Below, piece by piece: positions 1 through 7,912 of a stretch of DNA of 16,629 nucleotides. Origin of the DNA: Chrysochromulina tobinii (taxonomy: Eukaryota > Haptophyta > Prymnesiales > Chrysochromulinaceae). Position 1 is the first letter of the stretch. The number at the start of each line of letters is the position of its first letter. The translations under genes were made by a program, and so were the position numbers. The notes beneath the pieces are model-generated. The model did not search any database, had not been told where the DNA came from, and worked only from the letters and a program-made list of their open reading frames with translations. Location of the stretch: positions 1-16,629 of the forward strand of contig JWZX01001554.1 of assembly GCA_001275005.1 (NCBI GenBank). Direction: 5' to 3'.

Positions 1-4
1 AGTT

Positions 5-76
5 CTGTCGAGGTCTGTCGAGCTATCCTGTCGAGTAGCTGTCGAGTATCCTGTCGAGTTCTGTCGAGTTGTCGAG
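5..76. repeat. Short tandem array of CTGTCGAG units
   Basis: The octamer CTGTCGAG occurs at 5-12, 15-22, 28-35, 39-46, 51-58 and 61-68, followed by a variant TTGTCGAG at 69-76. Unit starts are 9 to 13 bases apart, so the repeat is degenerate between the conserved octamers. The last unit runs into the sequence GTTGTCGAGGCCAGGG, which recurs at the other end of the window. It is probably the edge of a dispersed repeat that starts outside the window. No protein is evident here. Confidence 0.8.
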
Positions 77-109
77 GCCAGGGCTCAAGAGACTGGCTGC
101 TGCAGGGTC

Positions 110-126
110 GAGGGTGCCGTACCCTC
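110..126. other. Small hairpin GAGGGT-GCCGT-ACCCTC
   Basis: A perfect 6-bp inverted repeat with a 5-base loop lies just after the CTGTCGAG array. Its role is unknown; it may be chance or part of the dispersed repeat. Confidence 0.35.
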
Positions 127-509
127 AAACGCGCGTACCTAAACGCCCTCCCAATGGTGAATGGAGAGAAACGAGAAGCGACGAGTGTAGTAAGACGAGA
201 TAAAAACGCGTATCGTTAACGCCCCGCGGACGACATCCGATCATGTCCGACATGGACCTCGAGTTGATGTGTGGAGTTGTGCCGCCCTAGAATCATTCAA
301 CCAAAGAATCGGCACTCGCCTAAGAAACGTTGCAACGAACGCTATGACAAACCCTTCTAACCGTGCCGCCCACCGGACACCGCGCCGCGCTAACACGTTG
401 ACGGTAGACCTTGCTTCAAGCCGTTTGAAACGGGACGTCACGAAGCGTCGAAATCTGGAGAGTGAGATCGTGAGCTCGTCGCGAAATCTCGCGTCGTCAA
501 CATCAAGGA

Positions 510-522
510 GGTTTATAAAACC
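510..522 (+). promoter_or_regulatory. TATA-like element GGTTTATAAAACC
   Basis: A near-palindromic TATAAA-containing segment lies about 17 bases before the ATG at 539. If it positioned transcription 25-30 bases downstream, the message would begin very close to that ATG, leaving almost no leader. That either supports a very short 5' UTR or means translation begins at the next in-frame ATG (605). Many algal promoters lack a TATA box, so this is tentative. Confidence 0.25.
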
Positions 523-538
523 TTCTCTGACGACGGTA

Positions 539-1795
539 ATGGTTCATGCTCGCCGGGCCGTGGCCGTGCTCGCCGTGAGTGTTTCAAGTGTCACGAGCTC
601 TGCCATGTGTGCTTCAGAGCTGATGGCCAAACAGCGATGGCTTGCCATGCTAGAAACGCCCAGCTGGCAAGCGCCTCTGCAGCCCACCGCCGTCATGCCC
701 ATTGCCGTGCCGGGTTCAGTCCGTAATGAGGACGCAGCCGAAGCCGCCCAGCTCGCTTATGAGAATGCAGCGAGAGCCCTCTGGCTCGCCAAACTTGAGA
801 CGCCCAGCTGGCAAGCACCAGTGCGATCCACACTACATGCAGTCATCCACAGTGCCGCGCCGGCTTCGGCAGGCAACGAGGAGGCAGCCAAGGCCGCCTG
901 GCTTGCAAAGCTCGACAAACCCACCTGGGGCCCAAAGAGGAGTGAGGCTGAGGCCAAGGCCGCCTGGCTCGCGAAGCTCGACACGCCGTGGGCCAACGTT
1001 CGTTGCGCGCCGCCTTCGGTGGCGGCGGCAGCGGAGGTGCCCGCTATGGTGGTGGCACCTGCTATGACAGTAGCCCCGGCCACACCTGCAGCAACAAGCG
1101 AGGCGGCTGCCAAGGCGGCCTGGTTCGCAAAGCTCGATAGCCCAAGTCGGGGACCCACGATGAGCGAGGCAGCGGCCAAGGTGGCGTGGTTGGCGAGGCT
1201 GGATGCCCCGGCCTGGGGCAACAAGGTCGTCGCTGAGCCGGCCTCTGCCGCGTCGGTGACCGCCAGCGAGGACGCAGCCAAGGCTGCGTGGCTTGCCAAG
1301 CTAAACGCACCGAGGTGGGGTCCAGGCGCCGGCGCCACCGCCCTTCCAGCGCCGACGACGGCTGCCGTGGTACCAACGACGACGACGACGACGACCGAGC
1401 ACACAACGGTTGCAAGCGCGCCCGAAACGAACGAGATGACGCCGATGATGCAGGCCGCCGTGATCCTCGAGGAAGCAGCCAGATTGCACTGGCTGAGGAC
1501 GCAGCCAGAGCTGTCTAAGCTCGACGCTCCGTCGCTGCGCCCGACGGCTCGCCGCGGCGCACCGCGCCGAGGCGCACCAGCAACGCCTGAGACGATCGCC
1601 GAGGTCTCACGGCTGTCGAAGCTCGAAGCTCACATGCCAGCCACGCCGGAAACAGTGGCCGAGAGAATCCGTGCGGGCAAGCTCCATGCTCGCCCCCTCG
1701 CCACGTGGTCCAACTCGGCCTACACGCGCCCCTTCCCGCATTTCGGCGCGACCCACTCGGGGGGGGCGCAGCAAGACAACCAGCGGCGGAGGTGA
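539..1795 (+). CDS. Secreted or plastid-targeted protein with Trp-rich WLAKLD repeats
   Basis: This 418-residue protein starts with a basic-hydrophobic-small-residue stretch (about residues 1-25, through AVLAVSVSSVTSSAMC), as expected for a signal peptide; this is why the ATG at 539 is preferred over the open frame upstream. The body repeats a unit close to AAKAAWLAKLDAPxWGP. Its Trp residues sit at 34, 82, 121, 143, 195, 217 and 251, with degenerate units near 318, 358 and 378. Units are separated by Ala/Pro/Val-rich linkers, and a run of seven Thr (about 280-286) comes from an ACG microsatellite. The strict WxAKL core suggests a short amphipathic helix used many times, for example as a binding or scaffold repeat. 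From memory, similar repeats occur in algal hypothetical proteins; I know no function for them. An eight-G run at 1759-1766 makes the last 10-15 residues sensitive to a frameshift error. Confidence 0.75.
   Translation: MVHARRAVAVLAVSVSSVTSSAMCASELMAKQRWLAMLETPSWQAPLQPTAVMPIAVPGSVRNEDAAEAAQLAYENAARALWLAKLETPSWQAPVRSTLHAVIHSAAPASAGNEEAAKAAWLAKLDKPTWGPKRSEAEAKAAWLAKLDTPWANVRCAPPSVAAAAEVPAMVVAPAMTVAPATPAATSEAAAKAAWFAKLDSPSRGPTMSEAAAKVAWLARLDAPAWGNKVVAEPASAASVTASEDAAKAAWLAKLNAPRWGPGAGATALPAPTTAAVVPTTTTTTTEHTTVASAPETNEMTPMMQAAVILEEAARLHWLRTQPELSKLDAPSLRPTARRGAPRRGAPATPETIAEVSRLSKLEAHMPATPETVAERIRAGKLHARPLATWSNSAYTRPFPHFGATHSGGAQQDNQRRR
1376..1393 (+). repeat. (ACG)6 microsatellite inside the WLAKLD-repeat gene
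   Basis: Six ACG triplets followed by ACC encode a seven-Thr run. Because the unit is three bases, length change would keep the frame and alter only the Thr tract in a linker. Confidence 0.85.
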
Positions 1796-3058
1796 GCCAG
1801 GATAGGTCATCGAATTGAGCATGGCGGGACCGACGGCGGAACTCTCGTCTCTCTCGACTTGTGCTTGTGCAAGCACATGACGCCCACGTGTGGCGAGGTC
1901 GACGGCCGGACCCGCTGCCTCGCGCTTTCGGTCGCGTCCGCGGTCTCCGGTACCATTGCCGGATTGCCGTGCCGGGTTTGCATCCACTGCCGCATCCGCG
2001 GAGCAGGGCATACAAAAGACGTCTGAAGGTCGACGCGAATGGTCATATTGCGGACTGAGTAGTATTCTTCATGTTTTGGGTCATGCGACAACCGACATGC
2101 GTTTTCGGTCGAGACCGTGCAGATTGCGGAGATCGCGGACTCCGGTCTCCGCGCTCAGCGCTCTCCCGGGACAGGGGACAGGATCATTCCGCGTTTCTCG
2201 ATCGTCTCCTGTACCCCCCCGCATGTCCCGCCGGAACGATCGGTGCCGTGCCGTTTCGCGTGGCCGTTACCCGGCGGGCGCGCCGTAATACTTTTCAAGG
2301 CGAACGAAAAGTCGAACGACGCAACGCAAGCAAAACGCAAGCACGTCCGGAGCCACCGGCCACGTGCACGCTCCCCCTCCCGGGCACGTGCATGACCGCA
2401 CGTCGATCTCTCTCGGCGGTCTCAGTTTCACGCTCGCGACTCGCGGGACCGGCGCGCCGGGAGCAGGCTCGACGCTCGAGCGCCGCGACCCGCCACCCGG
2501 CGGGCGCGGCCGTGGGCGGTGTGCGGTGCCACCGGACCACACCCCCGCCGGGCCCCCCGGCCCCGCGCGTGCCGCGATCGGACCGGCGAGCGCGCGCGGG
2601 TGGAGTCGCCGTACGTTGATGTGGTCCGTTAGATCTTACATAGAACGTCGCGTGCCGCCTCGCGCCTGTGTACTGTCCTGTTCCGTCCGTATTTGCTCTA
2701 TCTTCAGTATTGCAAGTATACTGACGTTGGCTGAGCGCATCCAGCCTTCGGCAACGCATGGACCGTCGTTACCAGTACCAAAAGAACTCACACACACATG
2801 ACAAACGACACCGCCCCGATAGAGACGAGGCCCCGCGGCGCGCCCGCAAGCCCGTTCAGTATGCACCGTCCGGATCCGCCTGAGTCCACTGGCCCTAAGA
2901 ATGCCAATCCGCCATCATTCACCATGTATGCGGTGTAGATCTCCTTCTCGTTTGATATGCATGGGCGCGCACTGCGCCCCTTGCCGCCCTTGCCTGTGCA
3001 CTGGGTTCATGGCGCGCCCATCGGCACGATCAACGGTACACTTACCTCGCTCCGGAGC
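1796..3058. other. GC-rich intergenic gap between convergent genes
   Basis: About 1.26 kb separates the stop at 1795 (+) from the stop at 3059 (-). Open frames exist on both strands (for example 2071-2619 +) but their translations are Arg/Pro-rich, lack domains, and overlap each other, as expected by chance in GC-rich DNA. Base composition peaks around 2430-2600 in runs of C and G. It should hold the 3' UTRs of both flanking genes. I see no RNA gene or element. Confidence 0.55.
2704..2724. other. Hairpin TCAGTAT-N7-ATACTGA
   Basis: Perfect 7-bp inverted repeat with a 7-base loop in an otherwise GC-rich gap. It lies about 335 bases past the stop of the duplicated-domain gene on the minus strand, so it could be in a 3' region. 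Function not known. Confidence 0.4.
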
Positions 3059-3865
3059 TTAGAAGCGCATGGCATCACCGCCGATGACGACGTCGCCGCC
3101 GAGGATGGCGTCCGAGGGCATGCCCTGGTTGATCGAGTGCGGCACGACGCCGGCGGTCATTGGGAACTCGACCGGCGCGGTGTTGACGATGCGCACGACG
3201 TTGCCCGAGCCCGGCGTCTCGAGGATGCAGAAGAAGGGCCGGTCGAGGCCATCCTCGGTGTAAAGCTCGATCACCTGCTTGTTGTTGTTCGGGCCCTGGA
3301 GCAGCTCGATGCGCGCGTTGAGCGGGCGGCCGTCGGTCTTGAGCAGCACCTCAACGCTGTCGACGGTCGGGTCGAAGGGGTATGTGCGGAGCGCGCCACC
3401 CTGGATGGTCATGGAGGACGCGAGGGCGTCGGCCGAGGGCTGGTCGACAACGTCGGCGACGACGTTGGCGGCGATCGGGAACTCGATCTGGCCGATGTTG
3501 CGGATAGCAACAGTGTTCGGGCCGCGCGGCGTCTCAATGACCGCCGAGAAGGGGCGGAGCTGGCCGTTCTCGACGTACACGCGCATCTTGCATGGCGTGT
3601 TGTCGGGGCCGTGCCAGAGCTCGATGTCGGCATCGAGGGGACGGCCCTCGGTGCTGAGCACAACCTGAACCTGCTCCACCGCAGGGGAGCGGTACGACCA
3701 GGTGCGGAGCGAGCCGCCCTGCACCAGAATGGCGGAATCCATCGCGATGCCGCGGGTGGGCACAACGCCGCCGCGGTAGGCGGCGACGCCCGCGGGGGCG
3801 TAGCCGACCTGCATGACCGGCGTGGGGACGCGGAGCGCGAGAGTCGCAGAGGAGAGGGCCAGCAT
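3059..3865 (-). CDS. Plastid-type protein with two copies of a ~90-residue domain
   Basis: This 268-residue protein begins at the ATG at 3865. The N terminus MLALSSATLALRVPTPVMQ resembles the short signal-plus-transit leaders of nuclear-encoded plastid proteins in complex red-plastid algae. The mature part holds two clearly homologous copies, about residues 46-136 and 152-242. Each has the order QGG(S/A)LRT, then (V)xV(V/L)L(S/K)T(E/D)GRPL(D/N)A, IEL, GP(D/N)N, RPF, ETP, and (V/I)EFP. The copies align across almost their full length without gaps and are rich in beta-strand-like alternation, so two beta-sandwich modules are likely. A Gly-rich tail ends in AMRF. There are no transmembrane helices, suggesting stroma, lumen or peripheral thylakoid location. 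I do not recognise an enzyme active site. I have a vague memory of similar proteins in diatoms and haptophytes but cannot name the family. Confidence 0.85.
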   Translation of the reverse strand: MLALSSATLALRVPTPVMQVGYAPAGVAAYRGGVVPTRGIAMDSAILVQGGSLRTWSYRSPAVEQVQVVLSTEGRPLDADIELWHGPDNTPCKMRVYVENGQLRPFSAVIETPRGPNTVAIRNIGQIEFPIAANVVADVVDQPSADALASSMTIQGGALRTYPFDPTVDSVEVLLKTDGRPLNARIELLQGPNNNKQVIELYTEDGLDRPFFCILETPGSGNVVRIVNTAPVEFPMTAGVVPHSINQGMPSDAILGGDVVIGGDAMRF

Positions 3866-4294
3866 CTTCGGAGATCGATTGCGACGCTTCGATCACCAAG
3901 ATCTTCGATTTTGCGCGATCTCGAGACGTCTCCATGGTCGAATTGATTCCCAATATCGGTTTCGTTCACCTTTTATTCACCTCAACGTAACAACTCAACG
4001 CCCAACGAAATCCACCATGATCCATCGTGACAGGTTTTACTGAGGCGTACAGAAGCGGCTGTCTGTGCACGCCTGTTGTTTCCTGTGTCCGCTGTCGTCG
4101 CAATTGTAAGATCTATAAGCGTCAAAGATGGGAGACAAAAGGTCAAATCGACAATCAGGCGTGAAGCGTTGTAAATGTGTGTATGAAGACCTTGTCTTGA
4201 CCGTCCGCACGACGTATTTATTAAACGTAGTTAGTCGTGATGTAAGTGATGGTCAGAGATACGCACCCGACTCGCGACTTGGCTTTAAACTTGG
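3866..4294. other. Spacer: promoter of the duplicated-domain gene and 3' end of the glycosyltransferase gene
   Basis: About 430 bases with no credible ORF. On the minus strand it should contain the 3' UTR of the glycosyltransferase and the 5' leader of the duplicated-domain gene. A short direct repeat of CTCAACG occurs around 3980-4000. No clear TATA box. Confidence 0.5.
4217..4222 (-). terminator. AATAAA polyadenylation-like hexamer
   Basis: AATAAA on the minus strand, 73 bases past the TAG of the glycosyltransferase gene, within an AT-richer patch. Position fits a poly(A) signal, but algal genes often use other signals. Confidence 0.35.
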
Positions 4295-6394
4295 CTACGG
4301 GAACCTCTTGCGATCTGTCCCGGTACAGAACGGGTGCGCGCATGGCTTCTCCTGACTGTGCAGCATCTCGAGCTTGGCGAAGGTGGGTAGCCACAACTGG
4401 AGCGCCCACGACAGCTCGCTCTCGTTCTTCGTGATCTTGGTCTCCCACGGCTGGCACATGTGGCACGCGCCCCCCGCCGAGCAGCAGCTGCGCATCGGGC
4501 CGCGCCCAAGCTTGCCGCGCGCCTCGGACTTGCAGAAGCCCTCGAGCTCGTGGACCACGCTCTTGTTGAGCTCGTGCACCACCGCGCCGCGCCGCGTGAT
4601 CGGGCACGCCGTGCACCAGAAGCCGCGGGTCACCTCGTTGAGATCCCTCCGGTTCGGCCACGTCGTGCTCACCTCCGTCTTGGCTTCGGCCGATCCAAGG
4701 GCGACTGGTAGCTGGAGGTAGTGCAGATTGCGCACGCGCAGCACGCGCGCCATCTCGGTGCCGCGCAGCAGCCGGCGGAGGTCGGACAGGTCGGACGCAC
4801 CCGGCACGAGTATGGGCCCATTCCTCCCTTCGAGGTCTTTCCTTCCAGGGCCCCCTACCTCCAAATTCACCACGTCGCCGTTGCTGACGCCGCTGCCGTC
4901 GGGCCTGGTGAAGCGCACGTTGGCGACCGAGGAGGTGACTGCGGCGGGCACGCGCGGGTTCTCGAGGAAGCTCGGCTCGCGTGTCGGCAACTTTGGAGCA
5001 AGTCCGGCCAGCTTGGCCAGCTCGAGCCAGTAGTACATGGGGCAGACCTCGGGCATGGGCACCTTGTCTGGGTTGACGCCAAAGTAGGCAAAGGCTCGGT
5101 GGTACCACGCGTAGCATGGGTAGGCCATGGGTCGCTCACCGCACTTGAGGCGCGGCAGGACGAGCGTTCGGTTGGTGAGCGCTGCCAGCCGCATCGCTTG
5201 ATGGACTTGGAAGACCTGGGCGGAGATCATATCGAATCCGCCGACAGCGAGCTGCGACTTGGACAAGAAGGTGTCGGCGGCGAGGAAGCGGCGACCAGAG
5301 TCATAGTACGCGGGCGGGTCGCGCCAGAGCCGCTCTTCGCGGAAAATGCCTCTCTTGCGGTCAATGTCTTTGCCGTGGGCGAAGATGGCGTGAAGACAGT
5401 AGGGCGGCGCCGCACCGATCATCTCGCGTCGCTTTCGATGCATGTAGTAGGTGAAGGAGGTGGTGAACTGGAGCATAGGCAGCACGCCCATCGCGAGCCG
5501 ACCGCGGTCAACCCTCACTAGCCTGTGGTCCTCAGGGTCGTGCCGCAGACCTTTCTGGAGCACCTCCTTGTTGATCGGATCTTGGTCCCATGAAGCGAGT
5601 TGGTTCGCACGTACCTTCTTCTTCCTGAGCTTGCCATTCTGATCGAGGACGCTTCCACCCTCGCCGCCCACAGAGATCATAAAGCGCTCGACCATCCCCT
5701 CGAGGCCTTCGAGGGCGTGCGCGCAGAACCAGATCACGCCAATATTGTACGAAATCGCCGAGTCGTACCCGGGCTCAAGCTCGAGCTCAAATCCCAAGTC
5801 ACCGCCGCTGCCACCGCCGCCACGCTCTACCCGCTTAGCACGTGTCGCAGTCTCAGCAGATCCCCAAAGTCGACGACCCGCCCACCGGCTGAGGGGCGCC
5901 GGATTGGGTTGCACCTTGAGTGGCGTCGACACGTAGTTGTTGAATGCGCGGTCGGTCATCATCAGCAGGTCGACGCGCGGATGGGAGGCGCGCACGGCGG
6001 CAAAGTAGGGCAGTGGGTCGCGCATCCAGGCGATGTCGGCGTCCGAGAGCAGTACGGAGATGGGGATCGTACGAGCCAGTTGAAGGACCGGCAGCAGCTC
6101 GGACCAACGGCCGGCCTGGCCGTTGGCGGCCATGAGCGGCCCGTCAGCACAGAAGACGTCCGCGCCGACCTCATGGAATCTCGCCTCGACGTCTCGGTCA
6201 AGATGGCCCGAGATGCCAACAAGTGAGCGCAGTCCGAGCTGCTGGAGCAGCCACGCCCAGTTGAGCGCGAAAGAGGCGACGTTGCCGTCCGCAAAGGTTA
6301 CAAAGGTGGTCCCATTAGTGCTCTGCGCCCTCAGCTTTGACGCGGTCAGCGCGAAGCGGACGGGCATCTGGTTGCAGGTGCCGGGTGGCGGCAT
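4295..6394 (-). CDS. GT77-like nucleotide-sugar glycosyltransferase
   Basis: This 699-residue protein (counting from the ATG at 6394) has the hallmarks of the GT77 / nucleotide-diphospho-sugar transferase fold (plant RRA, XGD and XEG113 type). Near residues 114-131 is LLSDADIAWMRDPLPYF, whose DAD is the metal-binding DxD (D118, D120). It is followed by SYNIGVIWF (215-223), a WDQDPIN segment (269-275), and HAIFAHGKDIDRKRGIFREE with LWRDPPAYY (about 335-364), which match the family's conserved 3' half. A second conserved part, QVFQVHQAMRLAALTNRTLVLPRLKC (393-418), is also known from GT77 proteins. Such enzymes act in the Golgi, adding arabinose, xylose or galactose to glycoproteins or wall glycans; the sugar here cannot be told. 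Two oddities: no signal anchor is visible, and the C-terminal ~100 residues are Cys-rich. The open frame extends to 6454 only via a GTG, with a TGA just upstream, so a small 5' exon carrying the anchor is possible. Confidence 0.85.
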   Translation of the reverse strand: MPPPGTCNQMPVRFALTASKLRAQSTNGTTFVTFADGNVASFALNWAWLLQQLGLRSLVGISGHLDRDVEARFHEVGADVFCADGPLMAANGQAGRWSELLPVLQLARTIPISVLLSDADIAWMRDPLPYFAAVRASHPRVDLLMMTDRAFNNYVSTPLKVQPNPAPLSRWAGRRLWGSAETATRAKRVERGGGGSGGDLGFELELEPGYDSAISYNIGVIWFCAHALEGLEGMVERFMISVGGEGGSVLDQNGKLRKKKVRANQLASWDQDPINKEVLQKGLRHDPEDHRLVRVDRGRLAMGVLPMLQFTTSFTYYMHRKRREMIGAAPPYCLHAIFAHGKDIDRKRGIFREERLWRDPPAYYDSGRRFLAADTFLSKSQLAVGGFDMISAQVFQVHQAMRLAALTNRTLVLPRLKCGERPMAYPCYAWYHRAFAYFGVNPDKVPMPEVCPMYYWLELAKLAGLAPKLPTREPSFLENPRVPAAVTSSVANVRFTRPDGSGVSNGDVVNLEVGGPGRKDLEGRNGPILVPGASDLSDLRRLLRGTEMARVLRVRNLHYLQLPVALGSAEAKTEVSTTWPNRRDLNEVTRGFWCTACPITRRGAVVHELNKSVVHELEGFCKSEARGKLGRGPMRSCCSAGGACHMCQPWETKITKNESELSWALQLWLPTFAKLEMLHSQEKPCAHPFCTGTDRKRFP

Positions 6395-6453
6395 TGGCGG
6401 TAGCACAGCAGAAGGGTCGCGAGCGACAAAGAAGGAATTTCCGACATGATGCA

Positions 6454-6473
6454 CAAGTCAAGTCAAGTCAAGA
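6454..6473. repeat. (CAAGT)4-type pentanucleotide tandem
   Basis: Three CAAGT units plus CAAGA, just upstream of the glycosyltransferase ORF. On the coding strand it reads as CTTGA repeats and supplies in-frame stops, fixing the upstream limit of the ORF. Confidence 0.75.
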
Positions 6474-6550
6474 CAATCTATTTTTCTTTCAGTGTTAGGA
6501 ACCTACTGTACCATGGTACGACCACCGCGACAGCAGGATGACCTAACGTG

Positions 6551-7912
6551 TCACTGTCTCCGACCCACGTCGCCGGCGCGACGCTCCTGAGCGGCCAGCA
6601 GCGCGATGGCAGAGTCCGCGAGCTCGTGCGTGAGCCCCACGTCACTTCTCGTCTGCACCACGTGGCCTTCAAAGTGACGGCGCAGCTTCGACTGCGCGCG
6701 CCCCTCGAGCAATGGCTCGTCGTCGATGGCGACCCACGCGCCAGTGTACACGGCCCGATGATCGTAGAGCCATTTGTAGATCTCGTGCTGCCGCTCGCTG
6801 TGCATCGCCGGGTCCGTCCTGTGCACAAAGCAGTCGATGCGCGCAAGAGGCGAGGCCTCATCCGTCGCGGCGTACGCGCGCAAGGCTGCAGCAAGCTCGT
6901 CCATGGCCTCTGGAACCACGCGCCAGGTGGACGAGAGCACAATTGTCGCGCCGGTCTCGGCGATCAAGTGCGAGAGCGCCGCGACGCACCGAGGCGGCAG
7001 GAGAGATCCCGGCGGAGGAGCCTCGCAGCCCGCACCAAAGGGCAGCAGCACACCATCGACGTCCAAGAAGACTATCGGCGTCCGCGGCACCGGCACCGAC
7101 ACTGGCACCGGCACCGACACCGACGCGGGTACCGAAGGCTGTGGCATCTGCACCATAGGATAGCTTTCAACGGCTGCAGCCTCGCTCTCCCGTTCAGTCA
7201 CCGCCTTGGCCGCTGCCGCGGTCGCTGCCTGCGCGAGCGCCATTTCAGCCGCCACGATGCCGTCCACCACCGCACTCGCCACTTTCGCATCTTCATCGTC
7301 CATCGAATCGTCGAGTTCGTCAATTTCGTCGTCCGACACCCCATCGTCCTCGTCGTCGCCGTCCGAGTCCGGCACCATGCTCAGCTCGCGCGGTGTGCCC
7401 TTGCGCCCCATGCGCGCCGCAAACGTCTCGAGCGACCTGAGAAATTCGGGGCGCGGCCGTGCAGCTGGGCGCGACTGCTGCACAAAGGCAACTGCACCGG
7501 AGGCCGTCGTTACCAGGTCGCGCCTGTACTTGAGCAAGTATGCGCACACCATCGTCGTGCTGCGGCATACGCCAGCAACGCAGTGCACGAGCACGCCACC
7601 AGTTTGGAGCCCTCTGGCGATGAAGTCGGCGGCAGGGTTGAGCCACCGAGCGACCTTGGCGTTGGGGGTGTCGGTAAGTTTCACGTGCAGATAGGCGAGC
7701 TCGCCCGGAAAGCACGGCACGCAGCCGCAGCACACGACCGAAGCGATTTCGCACGCACGCAGCTCCGCTAGATTCGCTGCAAATGCCTTGCCGGAGAGGT
7801 ACAGCTTCTCATCGGCTATGATGCATGCCACTCCTTTGCGCCCGAGTGCCAGCCCATCGCCGTCGACCCATTGGCCACCTTTCGCACCTCTTCGCTTGTT
7901 GCGCTTGCTCAT
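6551..7912 (-). CDS. Dual-specificity phosphatase fused to a HAD-type phosphatase
   Basis: This 453-residue protein (ATG at 7912, MSKRNKRRG) joins two phosphatase folds. The N-terminal half is a dual-specificity/tyrosine phosphatase domain: catalytic HCVAGVCRS with C111 and R117, and a TDTP loop with D81 as the expected general acid. An acidic linker (182-209, many D/E) and a Pro-Val repeat (about 264-278) follow. The C-terminal half is a haloacid dehalogenase domain: motif [11 protein letters not shown] (D284, D286), motif II LSSTWR (S327), and motif [10 protein letters not shown] (D397, D398). The SSTWR and DDEP forms resemble the small HAD group seen in 'Swiss-army-knife' RNA-repair proteins. 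DSPs hydrolyse phosphate from protein Ser/Thr/Tyr and sometimes RNA or phosphoinositides; the HAD substrate is unknown. The ORF stays open to a further ATG at 8104, adding 64 residues with a hydrophobic patch, so a longer form is possible. All main catalytic residues of both domains are present. Confidence 0.85.
   Translation of the reverse strand: MSKRNKRRGAKGGQWVDGDGLALGRKGVACIIADEKLYLSGKAFAANLAELRACEIASVVCCGCVPCFPGELAYLHVKLTDTPNAKVARWLNPAADFIARGLQTGGVLVHCVAGVCRSTTMVCAYLLKYRRDLVTTASGAVAFVQQSRPAARPRPEFLRSLETFAARMGRKGTPRELSMVPDSDGDDEDDGVSDDEIDELDDSMDDEDAKVASAVVDGIVAAEMALAQAATAAAAKAVTERESEAAAVESYPMVQMPQPSVPASVSVPVPVSVPVPRTPIVFLDVDGVLLPFGAGCEAPPPGSLLPPRCVAALSHLIAETGATIVLSSTWRVVPEAMDELAAALRAYAATDEASPLARIDCFVHRTDPAMHSERQHEIYKWLYDHRAVYTGAWVAIDDEPLLEGRAQSKLRRHFEGHVVQTRSDVGLTHELADSAIALLAAQERRAGDVGRRQ
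7086..7121. repeat. Two 18-bp tandem units in the phosphatase linker
   Basis: GGCACCGGCACCGACACT at 7086-7103 is repeated at 7104-7121 with one change. On the minus strand it encodes the Val-Pro repeat just before the HAD domain; an 18-bp unit keeps the frame, so linker length may vary between strains. Confidence 0.75.

Larger units (their letters stand above)
77..538. other. 5' flank of the WLAKLD-repeat gene, no gene seen
   Basis: The frame of the downstream gene stays open upstream to about 269 but has only a GTG there, and an in-frame ATG at 344. The translation of that upstream part is basic and low in coding character, so I read it as promoter and 5' leader. The only regulatory-looking site is a TATA-like segment at 510-522. 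Confidence 0.5.

Noticed and set aside
2071-2619. ORF in the 1.26-kb convergent spacer
   Set aside because: Arg/Pro-rich translation, no domain, overlaps other equally good frames; expected in GC-rich DNA.
2957-3946. 329-codon plus-strand ORF opposite the duplicated-domain gene
   Set aside because: Shadow frame; the minus strand shows a clean internal duplication and targeting leader, which the plus translation does not.
6480-6492. TTTTTCTTTCAG, a perfect-looking splice acceptor on the plus strand
   Set aside because: Genes on both sides run on the minus strand, and no plus-strand exon follows.
6548-7771. Long plus-strand ORF (407 codons) opposite the phosphatase gene
   Set aside because: It is the mirror frame of a GC3-rich gene; the translation is His/Arg-rich with no domain, while the minus strand has two complete catalytic motif sets.
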